Source: Pseudomarimonas arenosa (GTDB lineage: Bacteria; Pseudomonadota; Gammaproteobacteria; Xanthomonadales; Xanthomonadaceae). From it: DNA of 64,000 bases. The notes beneath the pieces are model-generated. The model made no database searches and was not told the origin of the DNA. It saw only the letters and a list, made by a program, of their open reading frames with translations. Positions 17,919 through 27,019 of this stretch are shown in pieces. Position 1 is the first letter of the stretch; each line of letters begins with the position of its first letter. The position numbers and the translations under genes were made by a program. The DNA lies in assembly GCF_014841215.1 (NCBI RefSeq), contig NZ_JACYTR010000009.1, positions 99,251 through 163,250 on the forward strand, written 5' to 3'.

Positions 17919-20309
17919 TCAGGACAGAAATCCCGCGCCTATCGGCGGATCACGGCTGATCGGCATTTCCAGCCGCAGTCGCTCGCTGACCCAGCGCTCC
18001 AGTCGATCGCCGCTGAGCGCGGCGGAATAGCGGAAGCCCTGTTGAAAGTGGCAGCCCATCTCGGCCAGGCGTTCGGCCTGGTAGGCGTTTTCGACAAACT
18101 CGGCGGTTACTGTCATGCCTAGCTCTCGGGCCAGCTCCAGCACCACGCGGCAGATGCGTCCGCCGTCGCCTTCCAGGTCGCGGACAAAGCTGCCGTCGAT
18201 CTTGACCCCGGCGGGGCGCAGGCGCGCCAGGCGACTCAGGGACGACGCGCCGACACCGAAGTCATCGACGATCAGCGGCACCTGCAGGCGTCGCAACTCG
18301 GCCAGAGCAGCCTCCAGTCGCTCGTCCGAAATACCGAGTTCGCTCTCGGTCAATTCCACCGCCAGCAGTTTGGCGGGTACCTGGTATCGATTCAGCAGCT
18401 CAGCGAACCGCGGCAGAAAATCTGCCGCCAGCAGGCTCTTGGCAGACACGTTGACATTCAAGCGCGCCCGCGGCAGGTAACTGCGCAGCGGCAGCCACAG
18501 TTGAATGGCACGTTCAGTAACGCAGAGATCGACATCCGGGATCAGCTGGGCACGCTCGGCTGCGGCGATGAAGCGTCCGGGCTCGACCCAACCGCGCACC
18601 GGGTCGTGCCAGCGTGCCAGTGCTTCAAAGCCCACCACCCGAGAGTTGCCGCTGGCAACCACCGGCTGCAGCCAGGCCTGCAGCGCCTGCTCTTTCAGGG
18701 CGCCGCGCAACAGCGACTCGAGTTCGATGCGATCGCGGAACGCATTGTGGGCGTGCTCACTGAACAGGCGTATTCCACCGCGCTCGCTGTTCTTGGCATC
18801 GAGCAGGGCGATGTCGGCACGTATCAGCATCTCCGAGGCATCCAGCGGCTGCTGGTAGGCCGACAGGGCGATACCGACGCTGGCGCTGACCGGTACGTGC
18901 CGACCATCGACGATGCGGGTGGTCTGCAAGCTCATCGACACGCGGACAGCGATCTGCTCGGCCAGCGTTTCGCTGTCGACCTGCGGCACTAGCAAGGCGA
19001 ATTCATCACCGCCCAGGCGATAGGCGCTGGCCGGCGGCAGCGCGTTGTCGCCAATGCGTAGCGCGGCTTCGCGCAACAAGGCATCGCCAGCGTGATAGCC
19101 CAGGGTGTCGTTGACCTGCTTGAAGCCGTCCAGGTCGATCAACATCAAGACCAGGTAGCGGCCGCGGTCGGGGCCCACGCCGAGCGCAGCGGGCAGTTCG
19201 TTCATCAAGCGCGCCCGGTTGCCCAGGCCGGTCAGAAAGTCACGCTCGGATTGTTCGCGCACACCGACCAGTCGGGCTTCGATTTCCCGGCTGATCCGCC
19301 GCACGTCGTCGCTGAGATTGTCGATCTCATCGCGGCGCAGCAGGCCGCGTGCAGGGGCAGCGCCGAGTACGCTGTCGACATTGCCTGCGCGCAGGCGGTG
19401 GATCAGCACGCTCAAGCGACGAATGCGCCGCCCGACCAGCAGGTCGGCTACGCCAAAACCGAGCAGGGCGCAGGCGGCGATGGCGACCGCCAGCATCCAC
19501 CAGATAGTCTGTTCAACGGCATGTCGCTGTTCCACCAGTGGCCTTGGCATGTGGACCAGTGCCACTGCACCGTCGCCGAGATGGCCGCTTTCCAGCGGCA
19601 TCACCGCCGACAGCTTGTCTCCGTTGAACTCTATGCTAAGTTCGCTGGGCATGCCGGCCAGATGCGGCTGCAAGGAAAACGGCAGCTGCGCGGCGCGGTG
19701 CATGACGGCCAGTCGCGAAGCATCGAGCTTGCGCAGCCAGACCATCAGTCCGTGGGCGGTGCGAGTGGAGTCGGCAGGATCGAGTACCGAGCTGCGCGCC
19801 ACCAAATAAGGTTCCCCCTGATGGAACTCGATATCGGCCCGTGGTCGTTCCACCGTCAGGACACTGCGCGTTTCAGCATCGTCCAGCCAGCGCTGCTCCA
19901 GCTGCTTGAACAGCGTGTTGGATTCTGCCTCGTCTGCCCAGAGCCTGCCACCGGCCGGCACGAAGCTGAAGCTGCGTTGCAGGTCCGGGCTGGCGATCAG
20001 TACAGCATCAAAATCGAACAGGGTGAAAACCGAATCATCGAGATGCTTCTGCCGCCAGTGCGGGCGATTGCCACGTAGCAGGGCGACCGTCTCACTCCAA
20101 TGAGCATAGTCACGGGTGACCTCCTGAAAGGTACGCGCCTCTGACTGCAACAGCAGGCGGAGCCGTTCCATCGACTGTTGGGCACTATCCAGCTCGAACT
20201 GATCGAAGCTGGGCTCCAGCATCAGGCGCGACAGCGGCACGGCCGCCACCAGCAGGGCTGCGGCCAGCAAGGAAACGCCCAACAAGGTGCGTAGTCGCAA
20301 CGAACTCAT
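17919..20309 (-). CDS. Membrane GGDEF-EAL protein with CHASE4-like periplasmic sensor
   Basis: The 796-aa protein has an N-terminal membrane span, a periplasmic region of about 230 residues resembling CHASE4 (RDYAHWSETVALLRG) and a second span near 265-290. A HAMP-like linker, a GGDEF domain with intact GGDEF and a C-terminal EAL domain (FEALARW, VNVSAKSLL, LTESEL, DDFGVGASSL, VKIDGSF, AEFVEN, QQGFRYS) follow. Most EAL catalytic residues are present, though loop 6 reads DDFGVGAS rather than DDFGTGYS and EGVE is replaced by EFVE. It may make and degrade c-di-GMP, or one domain may be regulatory. The start at 20309 has CAGGAGAGCC directly upstream. An upstream extension to 20435 runs into the hairpin region. 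Confidence 0.9.
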   Translation of the reverse strand: MSSLRLRTLLGVSLLAAALLVAAVPLSRLMLEPSFDQFELDSAQQSMERLRLLLQSEARTFQEVTRDYAHWSETVALLRGNRPHWRQKHLDDSVFTLFDFDAVLIASPDLQRSFSFVPAGGRLWADEAESNTLFKQLEQRWLDDAETRSVLTVERPRADIEFHQGEPYLVARSSVLDPADSTRTAHGLMVWLRKLDASRLAVMHRAAQLPFSLQPHLAGMPSELSIEFNGDKLSAVMPLESGHLGDGAVALVHMPRPLVEQRHAVEQTIWWMLAVAIAACALLGFGVADLLVGRRIRRLSVLIHRLRAGNVDSVLGAAPARGLLRRDEIDNLSDDVRRISREIEARLVGVREQSERDFLTGLGNRARLMNELPAALGVGPDRGRYLVLMLIDLDGFKQVNDTLGYHAGDALLREAALRIGDNALPPASAYRLGGDEFALLVPQVDSETLAEQIAVRVSMSLQTTRIVDGRHVPVSASVGIALSAYQQPLDASEMLIRADIALLDAKNSERGGIRLFSEHAHNAFRDRIELESLLRGALKEQALQAWLQPVVASGNSRVVGFEALARWHDPVRGWVEPGRFIAAAERAQLIPDVDLCVTERAIQLWLPLRSYLPRARLNVNVSAKSLLAADFLPRFAELLNRYQVPAKLLAVELTESELGISDERLEAALAELRRLQVPLIVDDFGVGASSLSRLARLRPAGVKIDGSFVRDLEGDGGRICRVVLELARELGMTVTAEFVENAYQAERLAEMGCHFQQGFRYSAALSGDRLERWVSERLRLEMPISRDPPIGAGFLS

Positions 20310-20716
20310 TGGCTCTCCTGACAGGTTGCTGAAATCAAACACGTTCTGTGTTCGATTTCCGTGTGCACCATCCATGGCGCGCCTTATCGGGCTGCTGAAA
20401 TGAGTCTCAGCAGCCTGATAAGGCCTGTACAACACGACGTCGATCAGGCCGCGGGAGGTTTAGAAAAGCACATCGACTGCAAGAAAGCCATGCCCGAGAC
20501 GCCGATTATTAGCACTTCGTCGGTGCGTGTTGTGTGTCTTGTTCGGAACCGCGTAGGAAACGTCTATCCGGGCCGATCGAGCCCGCAGCGCGGGCGCTTG
20601 TAGGGCAGCTCCAGTGCCACACGATCGGTCCGCGTGCGCTAGGTCAAAGTCGCCATTTGGCTGCAAATCGTGCCAAACAATGCTTGCGTTGCACCTGCTG
20701 CGTGGCGAGTGCCGGG
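20310..20716 (-). promoter_or_regulatory. 407-bp gap with strong 17-bp stem-loop upstream of the GGDEF-EAL gene
   Basis: The gap separates the aminopeptidase stop from the GGDEF-EAL start, both on the minus strand. Arms at 20382-20398 and 20407-20423 pair over 17 positions with one G-U and an 8-base loop, about 75-115 bp before the GGDEF-EAL start codon. No T-run follows on the minus strand. It could be a terminator for the aminopeptidase unit, a leader structure or a REP-type element. The rest of the gap shows no recognised gene or motif. Confidence 0.5.
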
Positions 20717-22123
20717 CTAGGCCAGGTAACGCTTCTTCAGCAAGCCAAATGCCGCGCGTAAGCCCTGTGCTTCGCCTCCGGCCGGCTTGCCTGGGCGGTT
20801 GGCGTCGTTCCAGGCATAGACGTCGATATGCGCCCAGGGCAGGGTGTTGGGTACGAAACGATCGAGATACACCGCTGCGGTGATTGCGCCGCCCAGGCGG
20901 CTGCTGCCGCTATTGGCCAGGTCGGCCACATTGCTGCTCAGCATGCTGAGGTAGGGGCGCCACAGCGGCAGGCGCCAGATCGGGTCGGCGTTGGCCTCGG
21001 CGGCGGCCAGGTAGTCATTGGCAAGGGCGTCGTCGTTGCAGAACAGCGCGGGCAGATCCGGCCCCAGTGCAATCCGCGCCGCACCGGTCAAGGTGGCGAA
21101 ATCGATCAGCAGCTGCGGCTTCTCTTCGACCGCATAGGTCAGCGCGTCGCACAGCACCACGCGGCCCTCGGCATCGGTATTGTCGATCTCGATGCTGATC
21201 CCAGCGCGCGTACTTAACACCTCGCCTGGACGATAGGCATTCGGTCCAATGGCGTTTTCGACCGCGCCGATCAGCAGCTGCATACGTACCGGCAATTTGC
21301 GTGCCATGACCAGCTGCGCCAGTGCCACTGCATGCGCGGCACCGCCCATGTCCTTCTTCATGTTGCGCATGCCGTCGGCGGGCTTGATATCGAGTCCGCC
21401 AGTATCAAAGCACACGCCCTTGCCGACGATGCTGATCCGCGGGTGAGCAGGATCGCCCCATAACACTTCGATCAGGCGTGGAGCACGGTGGCTGGCACGG
21501 CCCACTGCGTGAATTGCCGGGAAGTTATTGCGTAACAGATCGTCTCCGCACCAGGAACGGCACTCGCCATCATAGGCGTGGGCCACGCGGCGGATCACCG
21601 CTTCGAGTTCGTCTGGTCCCATGTCCTCGGTCGGCGTGTTGACCAGGTCGCGCACCAGGGTGCTGGCTTTCAGTACCGCGAAAGCCTCGGAGCGCAGACG
21701 AGCATCGCCATCCAGCACCAGACGGGCCGGCTCCTTGGCTGGCTTCTTGTAGCGATTGAACTGATAGGCGCCGAGTCCCCAGCCGAGCAGTGCCTGGCCC
21801 GGGTCGATGGCCAACCCGCGCGTGCTGTCGAGGTGATAGTCGGCGCGCGGCAGCAGCCAGGGGGCCGCTGCCAGGGTGAGCGGATCGTCGCCGCGCGAGG
21901 CACCGACCAGGGCCAGTCCCAGCTGGCCTTGTTCATTGGGAATCGCCACGCAGCTCTGTGGGTCGGCATTGAAACCCTGCGCCTTCACCCATGCGCCGGC
22001 GTGGGCCGGCAGTTCGGTCAGCACCTTGGTCAGGCTCTCGCGGTCCACCACGATCAGTGGAACCGCTTGTTCAAGGGCGTCAGGAGCGGCGAAGCAGGGC
22101 GGTAGAGACATGCGCGATTCCAT
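20717..22123 (-). CDS. M17 leucyl aminopeptidase family protein
   Basis: The 468-aa protein carries the M17 dizinc/dimanganese site: GKGVCFDTGGLDIKPADGM (Lys and Asp ligands), MKKDMGGAA, and the signature NTDAEGRVVLCDAL. These are followed by TLTGAARIALGPDLPALF. The N-terminal ~180 residues are divergent from PepA, as in the PepB-like/'leucyl aminopeptidase family' branch. It releases N-terminal residues from peptides in the cytoplasm. Two close start codons exist (22123 and 22111), and the longer is listed. It follows the HAD gene by 9 bp, indicating an operon. Confidence 0.92.
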   Translation of the reverse strand: MESRMSLPPCFAAPDALEQAVPLIVVDRESLTKVLTELPAHAGAWVKAQGFNADPQSCVAIPNEQGQLGLALVGASRGDDPLTLAAAPWLLPRADYHLDSTRGLAIDPGQALLGWGLGAYQFNRYKKPAKEPARLVLDGDARLRSEAFAVLKASTLVRDLVNTPTEDMGPDELEAVIRRVAHAYDGECRSWCGDDLLRNNFPAIHAVGRASHRAPRLIEVLWGDPAHPRISIVGKGVCFDTGGLDIKPADGMRNMKKDMGGAAHAVALAQLVMARKLPVRMQLLIGAVENAIGPNAYRPGEVLSTRAGISIEIDNTDAEGRVVLCDALTYAVEEKPQLLIDFATLTGAARIALGPDLPALFCNDDALANDYLAAAEANADPIWRLPLWRPYLSMLSSNVADLANSGSSRLGGAITAAVYLDRFVPNTLPWAHIDVYAWNDANRPGKPAGGEAQGLRAAFGLLKKRYLA

Positions 22124-22132
22124 TGCGAGAGG

Positions 22133-22864
22133 TCAGGCGTAGTCTGCCTGACTGGGTTGTAACAAGGCGTGTAGTTTGTCCAGCGAATCTACCTGCCAGT
22201 CCGGGGGCGGCAGTGTGGCGGGCCATGCGCTGTTGTGGCGATTGATCCAGCAAGTGCGCAGGCCCGCGGCGCGCGCGCCTTCGACATCAAGCCAGGGGTC
22301 GTCGCCGACGTGCAAGGTATATTCGGGGGCGGTGTTGAGGCGGTCGCAGGCGGCGAGGAAGATGCTGGCGACCGGCTTGGGCGCACCATGTTCGCGAGCC
22401 CCCAGGCTGAAGCAGAACCATTCGGCCAGACCAATCCGGCCAAGGTCGGCATTGCCATTGGTCAGCGCCGCCAGCGGGAACCGGGCGGCCAGCAGGCGCA
22501 GCGCTGCCTCACTGTCCGGATATAGCTCGACCTGATTGCGGGCGCTGAAGAAGGCCTCGAAAGCGGGCTCCAGATGGGCATGCGGGGCAGCGCAAGCGTC
22601 CAGGGCGGCCCGCAAGGACAGGCGCCGTTGTTCGCTGAAATCATGGCTGAGGTGCGGGTGCTGGGCGGCGATCCGCTCACGCAGGGCACGCATGGCGGTG
22701 ATCGGAAAGCGCTTGGCCACCTCGGGACAATACTCGGCGAAATACGCTTGCACGGCGTGCTCGGCTCGTTCGATCACCGGGGCGATCGGCCACAGCGTGT
22801 CGTCAAGATCGAGGGTAATGGCGCGAATCAAGGCCTGGCAGACCGCGGAGAAACAGGCCACCAC
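22133..22864 (-). CDS. HAD-family (YigB-like) phosphatase
   Basis: The 243-aa HAD hydrolase has motif I DLDDTLW (nucleophile and acid Asp), motif II LTNGN, motif III Lys in GAPKPVASIF and motif IV GDDPWLDVEGARAAG. A helical cap lies between motifs I and II. YigB-like members dephosphorylate FMN, pyrimidine nucleotides or similar small phosphates. The exact substrate cannot be read from sequence. The GTG start at 22864 lies 43 bp after the degQ stop. The first dozen residues before ALIRAITLDLDD are poorly supported. Confidence 0.88.
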   Translation of the reverse strand: MVACFSAVCQALIRAITLDLDDTLWPIAPVIERAEHAVQAYFAEYCPEVAKRFPITAMRALRERIAAQHPHLSHDFSEQRRLSLRAALDACAAPHAHLEPAFEAFFSARNQVELYPDSEAALRLLAARFPLAALTNGNADLGRIGLAEWFCFSLGAREHGAPKPVASIFLAACDRLNTAPEYTLHVGDDPWLDVEGARAAGLRTCWINRHNSAWPATLPPPDWQVDSLDKLHALLQPSQADYA

Positions 22865-22907
22865 GATAGCACGCGGTGGCCCGTGACCCAGCGCTCATAT
22901 TGCGGTC

Positions 22908-24275
22908 TCATTCGGCCAGCAGCAGCAGCGCGCCGCGTCCGCGCACCACGGTCAGCAGCAATTGCCGCGGCGGGCGCTGCAGGTCCTTGCGCAGTGCGTC
23001 CAGATCTTCGAACTCGCGGCGGTTGAGCGCAACGATGAGATCGCCTTCGCGCAGACCGTTCAGCGCCGCCCGGCTGCCCTCGGCGACCTGATCGACGCGT
23101 ACGCCGCGCACACCGCGCTGGCGCAGGCGTTCCGGCAGTTCGACCAGTTTCGACCCGGCCAGGCGCGCATCCAGACTCTCCCCGCTCAGGCTGCTGGCCT
23201 TGGCCTGGACCACCACCTGCAGACGCTGACGCTGACCTTCGCGAAGGATTTCCAGCTGCACCGGCCGTTCCACCGGCAGCAAGCCTTCGGCATTGTGCAG
23301 GGCCTGTCGATCACTGATCACGCTGTCGCCGAGTCGCACCACTACATCACCGGGCTTCAGTCCGGCCCGATCAGCCGGCGAATCTTCCTGCACGCGGGTG
23401 ATCACGGCACCGCGACGATCCTTGAGTTCCAGCCATTGCGCCATCGCGGCATCGATGTCCTGGGTTTGAATACCCAGGCTGCCACGGCGAACTTCGCCGA
23501 AGGCCAGCAGTTGACGCATGACCTCGCGGGCCAATTCGATTGGAATGGCAAAGCCGATCCCCACGTTGCCGCCGGAGGGTGAGTAGATGGCCGTGTTGAT
23601 GCCGACCAATTCGCCGCGCAGATTGACCAGGGCGCCGCCGGAGTTGCCCGGGTTGATGCTGGCATCGGTCTGGATGAAATTCTGATAGCCAAGCCCGGAC
23701 AGGCCCTGCCGGCCCAGTGCGGAGACAATGCCCGAGGTAACGGTTTGACCCAGTCCGAAGGGATTGCCCACGGCCACGACAAAATCACCGACCCTGAGCG
23801 AGTGCTGGTCGGACCAGCGCACAGCGCTGAGGCGTTCGGCCGGCACGCGCACCAGGGCAACGTCGGTGTCTGGGTCGGAACCGACGAATTCCGCGCTCAG
23901 CGTGCGGCCATCGGCCAGGGTCACCTGGATATCATCCGCGCCCTCGACAACGTGATTGTTGGTCAGTACCAGCCCCTGTTCGGCGTCGACGATCACCCCC
24001 GAACCGAGTGACTGCTGCACGCGCTCCTGCGGCATGGCCGGCAGGCCGAAGAAATGGCGAAAGAATGGGTCGTCGGCCAATGGATTGCGTACCCGCACGC
24101 GAGTGCGGCTGTGGATGTTGACCACCGCTGGCGTGACCCGCTCGAGCATCGGGGCCAGGGAGGGCAGGGGTTGGCCATCGACCTCAGCCGGCAATGCAGC
24201 CGAGGCGCAGACCCCGAACAGCAGCCAAGCCAGCGCGATTACGCTGCGCAAGAGAACAGATTGGAGACCAGACAT
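22908..24275 (-). CDS. degQ: DegQ/MucD-type periplasmic serine protease (Do family)
   Basis: The 455-aa protease has a signal peptide (to about 27, VCASAALPA), a trypsin-like domain with H108 (LTNNHVVEGAD), D138 (DPDTDVALV) and S212 (NPGNSGGALVNL), and two PDZ domains (about 265-350 and 375-455). It degrades or refolds damaged envelope proteins. Compared with DegP the Q-linker after motif I is short (FFRHFFGLPAMPQER), as in DegQ/MucD. AAGGAAGGAAAC before the ATG supports the start. It is divergent from nrdJa and probably cotranscribed with the HAD and M17 genes. Confidence 0.94.
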   Translation of the reverse strand: MSGLQSVLLRSVIALAWLLFGVCASAALPAEVDGQPLPSLAPMLERVTPAVVNIHSRTRVRVRNPLADDPFFRHFFGLPAMPQERVQQSLGSGVIVDAEQGLVLTNNHVVEGADDIQVTLADGRTLSAEFVGSDPDTDVALVRVPAERLSAVRWSDQHSLRVGDFVVAVGNPFGLGQTVTSGIVSALGRQGLSGLGYQNFIQTDASINPGNSGGALVNLRGELVGINTAIYSPSGGNVGIGFAIPIELAREVMRQLLAFGEVRRGSLGIQTQDIDAAMAQWLELKDRRGAVITRVQEDSPADRAGLKPGDVVVRLGDSVISDRQALHNAEGLLPVERPVQLEILREGQRQRLQVVVQAKASSLSGESLDARLAGSKLVELPERLRQRGVRGVRVDQVAEGSRAALNGLREGDLIVALNRREFEDLDALRKDLQRPPRQLLLTVVRGRGALLLLAE

Positions 24276-24393
24276 GGTGTTTCCTTCCTTGAGTCGCCCT
24301 GGTGGAGACCGTTCGTCAGATGACCATCGCTGAGGAATGGCAGTTCCCCAAGCGGGGCGCGCGAGAGAGTGAAATTCACTTCATTGCAACTCG

Positions 24394-24422
24394 TTGACAG
24401 CATCTGGCACGCGGCGTAGGGT
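24394..24422 (+). promoter_or_regulatory. Sigma70-like promoter for nrdJa
   Basis: TTGACA at 24394-24399 and TAGGGT at 24417-24422 are separated by 17 bp. The predicted start site near 24429 lies just before the two NrdR boxes, so bound NrdR would sit at +6 to +52 and block initiation or early elongation. The -10 is weak (TAxxxT). The 367-bp gap (24276-24642) also holds the degQ promoter on the other strand, which was not resolved. Confidence 0.5.
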
Positions 24423-24434
24423 TCGCATGCCGGG

Positions 24435-24450
24435 CCACTATATATAGTGG
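24435..24450. promoter_or_regulatory. NrdR box 1
   Basis: CCACTATATATAGTGG is a perfect 16-bp palindrome matching the NrdR box consensus (ACA-C-tATATaT-G-TGT type). NrdR is the ATP/dATP-sensing zinc-finger repressor of ribonucleotide reductase operons. It lies upstream of nrdJa. Confidence 0.88.
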
Positions 24451-24465
24451 TCCCAATCAAGAAGA

Positions 24466-24481
24466 CCACAATCTATAGTGG
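24466..24481. promoter_or_regulatory. NrdR box 2
   Basis: CCACAATCTATAGTGG is a near-palindromic second NrdR box. Its centre is 31 bp from that of box 1, three helical turns, the spacing typical of paired NrdR sites. About 160 bp separate it from the nrdJa start codon, a long 5' leader with no recognised riboswitch. Confidence 0.88.
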
Positions 24482-24642
24482 TGCTGCGACGCAGCATGGG
24501 GATCTTCAGGGACGGAAAAGTTTAAAAACAAAGACATGTGCCAAGCCGGCAACGCAGTTCCGAGCCCAGGGGAGGGTCATCTGCATGGCGGGCGGGCGAT
24601 TTGAGAGAGGCGCGACAGCGTCTCGGGAGACGAGGAACTGGA

Positions 24643-26790
24643 ATGAGCACGGTACGCTTGGAAGCGGTGAAGAATGACGCGGTGGCAATTCCCTTGCAGC
24701 CGGCTTCGCAGGACATCTGGGATAAGAAATACCGCCTGAAAACCAAACGCGGCGAAGCGGTAGACCGCGACATCGACGATACCTACAAGCGCGTCGCGCG
24801 GGCCCTGGCCGAGGCGGAGCCGAGCGCGGAGAAGCAGAAGTACTGGTACGAGCGCTTTCTCTGGGCCCTGCGCCGCGGCGCGATTCCCGCTGGCCGGATC
24901 ACCTCGAACGCCGGTGCGCTGGAGCACAAGCCGGCTACCAGCACGATCAACTGCACGGTGTCGGGCACCATCACCGATTCCATGGACGGCATCCTGGAGA
25001 AGGTTCACGAAGCCGGGCTGACCCTGAAGGCCGGCTGCGGTATCGGCTACGAGTTCAGCACCCTGCGCCCGCGCGGTGCGTTCGTGGCCGGTGCCGGCGC
25101 CTACACCTCTGGGCCGATGTCCTTCATGGATATCTACGACAAGATGTGCTTCACCGTCAGTTCCGCCGGCGGCCGTCGCGGCGCCCAGATGGGCACCTTC
25201 GATGTGGCGCATCCAGATGTTAAGGAGTTCATTCGTGCCAAGCGCGAAGACGGGCGTCTGCGCCAGTTCAACCTGTCGCTGCTGATCACCGATGGGTTCA
25301 TCGAGGCGGTGAAGCAGGACGCTGACTGGCCACTGGTCTTCCCGGTCAACCGCAAGGAAGAAGAGGGCATCGACCTGGACGATGCCAGCAAGGTCATCTG
25401 GCGCGAGTGGCCGACCAAGAAAGGCTATATCACCCGCGACGATGGACTGGTGGCTTGCAAGATCTACGGTGAGATCAAGGCCCGCCATCTGTGGGACATG
25501 ATCATGGTCTCCACCTATGACTTCGCCGAGCCGGGCTTCATCCTGATCGATCGGGTCAACGAGATGAACAACAACTGGTGGTGCGAGACCATTCGCGCTA
25601 CCAATCCTTGCGGCGAGCAGCCATTGCCGCCGTATGGCGCCTGCCTGCTTGGCTCGGTCAATCTGACCAATTTCGTCCGCGAGCCGTTCACCGACCGTGC
25701 CCGCTTCGACTGGGAGGAATACCGCGAAGTGGTGCGGGTGTTCACCCGCATGCTTGACAACGTGGTCGAAGTAAATGGTTTGCCCCTGGAGCAGCAGCGC
25801 CAGGAAATCATCCGCAAGCGCCGTCATGGCATGGGCTTCCTTGGCCTCGGCAGCACCCTGACCATGCTGCGAATGAAGTACGGCACCGACAAGAGCTGCG
25901 AATTCACCGAGCGGGTGGCGCGCGAAATGGCCGTCGCTGGTTGGGAAGTCGCGCTCAGCCTCGCCGAGGAAAAAGGTCCGGCGCCGATCATGGGTGAGGA
26001 CTTCGAGGTCACCGCCGAGATGCTGCGCAAGCGGCCGGAAATGGCCAAAGACGGCTACAAGGTGGGCGATACCATCAAGGGCCGTCTGCTGCACGCCAAG
26101 TACAGTCGCTATATGCAGAAGGTGGCCTCGGTGGCACCGCAACTGGTGGATAAGCTGTCCGAAGTGGGCGCGCGCTTTACCCACCACAGCTCGATTGCCC
26201 CGACCGGCACCATCTCGCTGTCCTTGGCCAACAATGCATCGAACGGCATCGAACCCAGCTTCGCCCATCACTACTCACGCAATGTGATTCGTGAGGGCAG
26301 GAAGACCAAGGAAAAAGTCGAGGTCTACAGCTATGAGCTGCTGGCCTATCGCACCCTGGTGAATTCCAAGGCGATGCCGTTCAGCGACGAGCCGGAGGCC
26401 AAGCTGCCGGACTACTTCGTGGCTGCCGACGACATCACGCCGAAGGCACACGTCGATATTCAGGCAGCGGCGCAGATCTGGGTCGATTCGTCGATCTCCA
26501 AGACCGCCAATGTGCCGACCGACTATCCGTACGAAGATTTCAAGGACATCTACCTGTACGCGCACCAGAAGGGCTTGAAGGGCTGCACCACGTTCCGCTT
26601 CAATCCGGCCGCCTTCCAGGGTGTGCTGGTGAAAGAGCAGGATCTGGAGAAGACCGTGTATCGCTTCGAACTGGAAGACGGCAGTGTGATCGAAGCGCGC
26701 GGCAATGAGGAAATCGAGTACGACGGTGAAACCCACACCGCGGCAAACTTGTTTGATGCGTTGAAAGAGGGCTACTACGGCAAGTTCTAG
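24643..26790 (+). CDS. nrdJ: Adenosylcobalamin-dependent (class II) ribonucleotide reductase, catalytic subunit NrdJa
   Basis: The 715-aa enzyme makes deoxyribonucleotides using a cobalamin-derived radical, with or without oxygen. Visible are the first redox cysteine (STINCTVSGTITD), the N321-x-C323-x-E325 active-site triad (TNPCGEQ), GACLLGSVNLTNF, and APTGTISL. The C-terminal redox tail found in one-piece NrdJ is absent; it is encoded by the separate nrdJb at 27895, as in Pseudomonas NrdJa/NrdJb. GAGGA precedes the ATG at 24643. Two NrdR boxes upstream indicate NrdR repression. Confidence 0.95.
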   Translation: MSTVRLEAVKNDAVAIPLQPASQDIWDKKYRLKTKRGEAVDRDIDDTYKRVARALAEAEPSAEKQKYWYERFLWALRRGAIPAGRITSNAGALEHKPATSTINCTVSGTITDSMDGILEKVHEAGLTLKAGCGIGYEFSTLRPRGAFVAGAGAYTSGPMSFMDIYDKMCFTVSSAGGRRGAQMGTFDVAHPDVKEFIRAKREDGRLRQFNLSLLITDGFIEAVKQDADWPLVFPVNRKEEEGIDLDDASKVIWREWPTKKGYITRDDGLVACKIYGEIKARHLWDMIMVSTYDFAEPGFILIDRVNEMNNNWWCETIRATNPCGEQPLPPYGACLLGSVNLTNFVREPFTDRARFDWEEYREVVRVFTRMLDNVVEVNGLPLEQQRQEIIRKRRHGMGFLGLGSTLTMLRMKYGTDKSCEFTERVAREMAVAGWEVALSLAEEKGPAPIMGEDFEVTAEMLRKRPEMAKDGYKVGDTIKGRLLHAKYSRYMQKVASVAPQLVDKLSEVGARFTHHSSIAPTGTISLSLANNASNGIEPSFAHHYSRNVIREGRKTKEKVEVYSYELLAYRTLVNSKAMPFSDEPEAKLPDYFVAADDITPKAHVDIQAAAQIWVDSSISKTANVPTDYPYEDFKDIYLYAHQKGLKGCTTFRFNPAAFQGVLVKEQDLEKTVYRFELEDGSVIEARGNEEIEYDGETHTAANLFDALKEGYYGKF

Positions 26791-26895
26791 CCTGTTTTCC
26801 AGCTGCGGAAGTTCTGTTGAACCAGCCGCTCTGGTGCTGCCGTGCTGGTCTTCGATACACCGTGTTTCACCACCTGTCCGGGATGGGCGGATGGC

Positions 26896-26911
26896 TGGGC
26901 CGCAAGGCCCA
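26896..26911 (+). promoter_or_regulatory. Small GNRA-loop hairpin between nrdJa and the histone-like gene
   Basis: TGGGCC-GCAA-GGCCCA forms a 6-bp stem with a GCAA tetraloop about 105 bp after nrdJa and about 110 bp before the histone-like gene. It could attenuate or protect transcripts. No T-tract follows. No cobalamin-riboswitch core was seen in this 229-bp gap. Confidence 0.3.
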
Positions 26912-27019
26912 TCGGTGCTCAAGCGAATGGTTCGCGAACGCACCTCTCGGGTCTGGCGGCGGGCAGGAGCAGCCGACAGGGGTCCAAGCTCGTAACAATG
27001 CCCGTGACGAGGAGGGGCT

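Noticed and set aside
24482..24642. Possible cobalamin riboswitch in the nrdJa leader
   Set aside because: No B12-box or receptor core could be found in the leader; NrdR boxes already explain regulation.
24577..26271. 564-codon open frame antisense to nrdJa
   Set aside because: NrdJa signatures on the plus strand are decisive; the antisense frame lacks a start signal and any recognisable domain.
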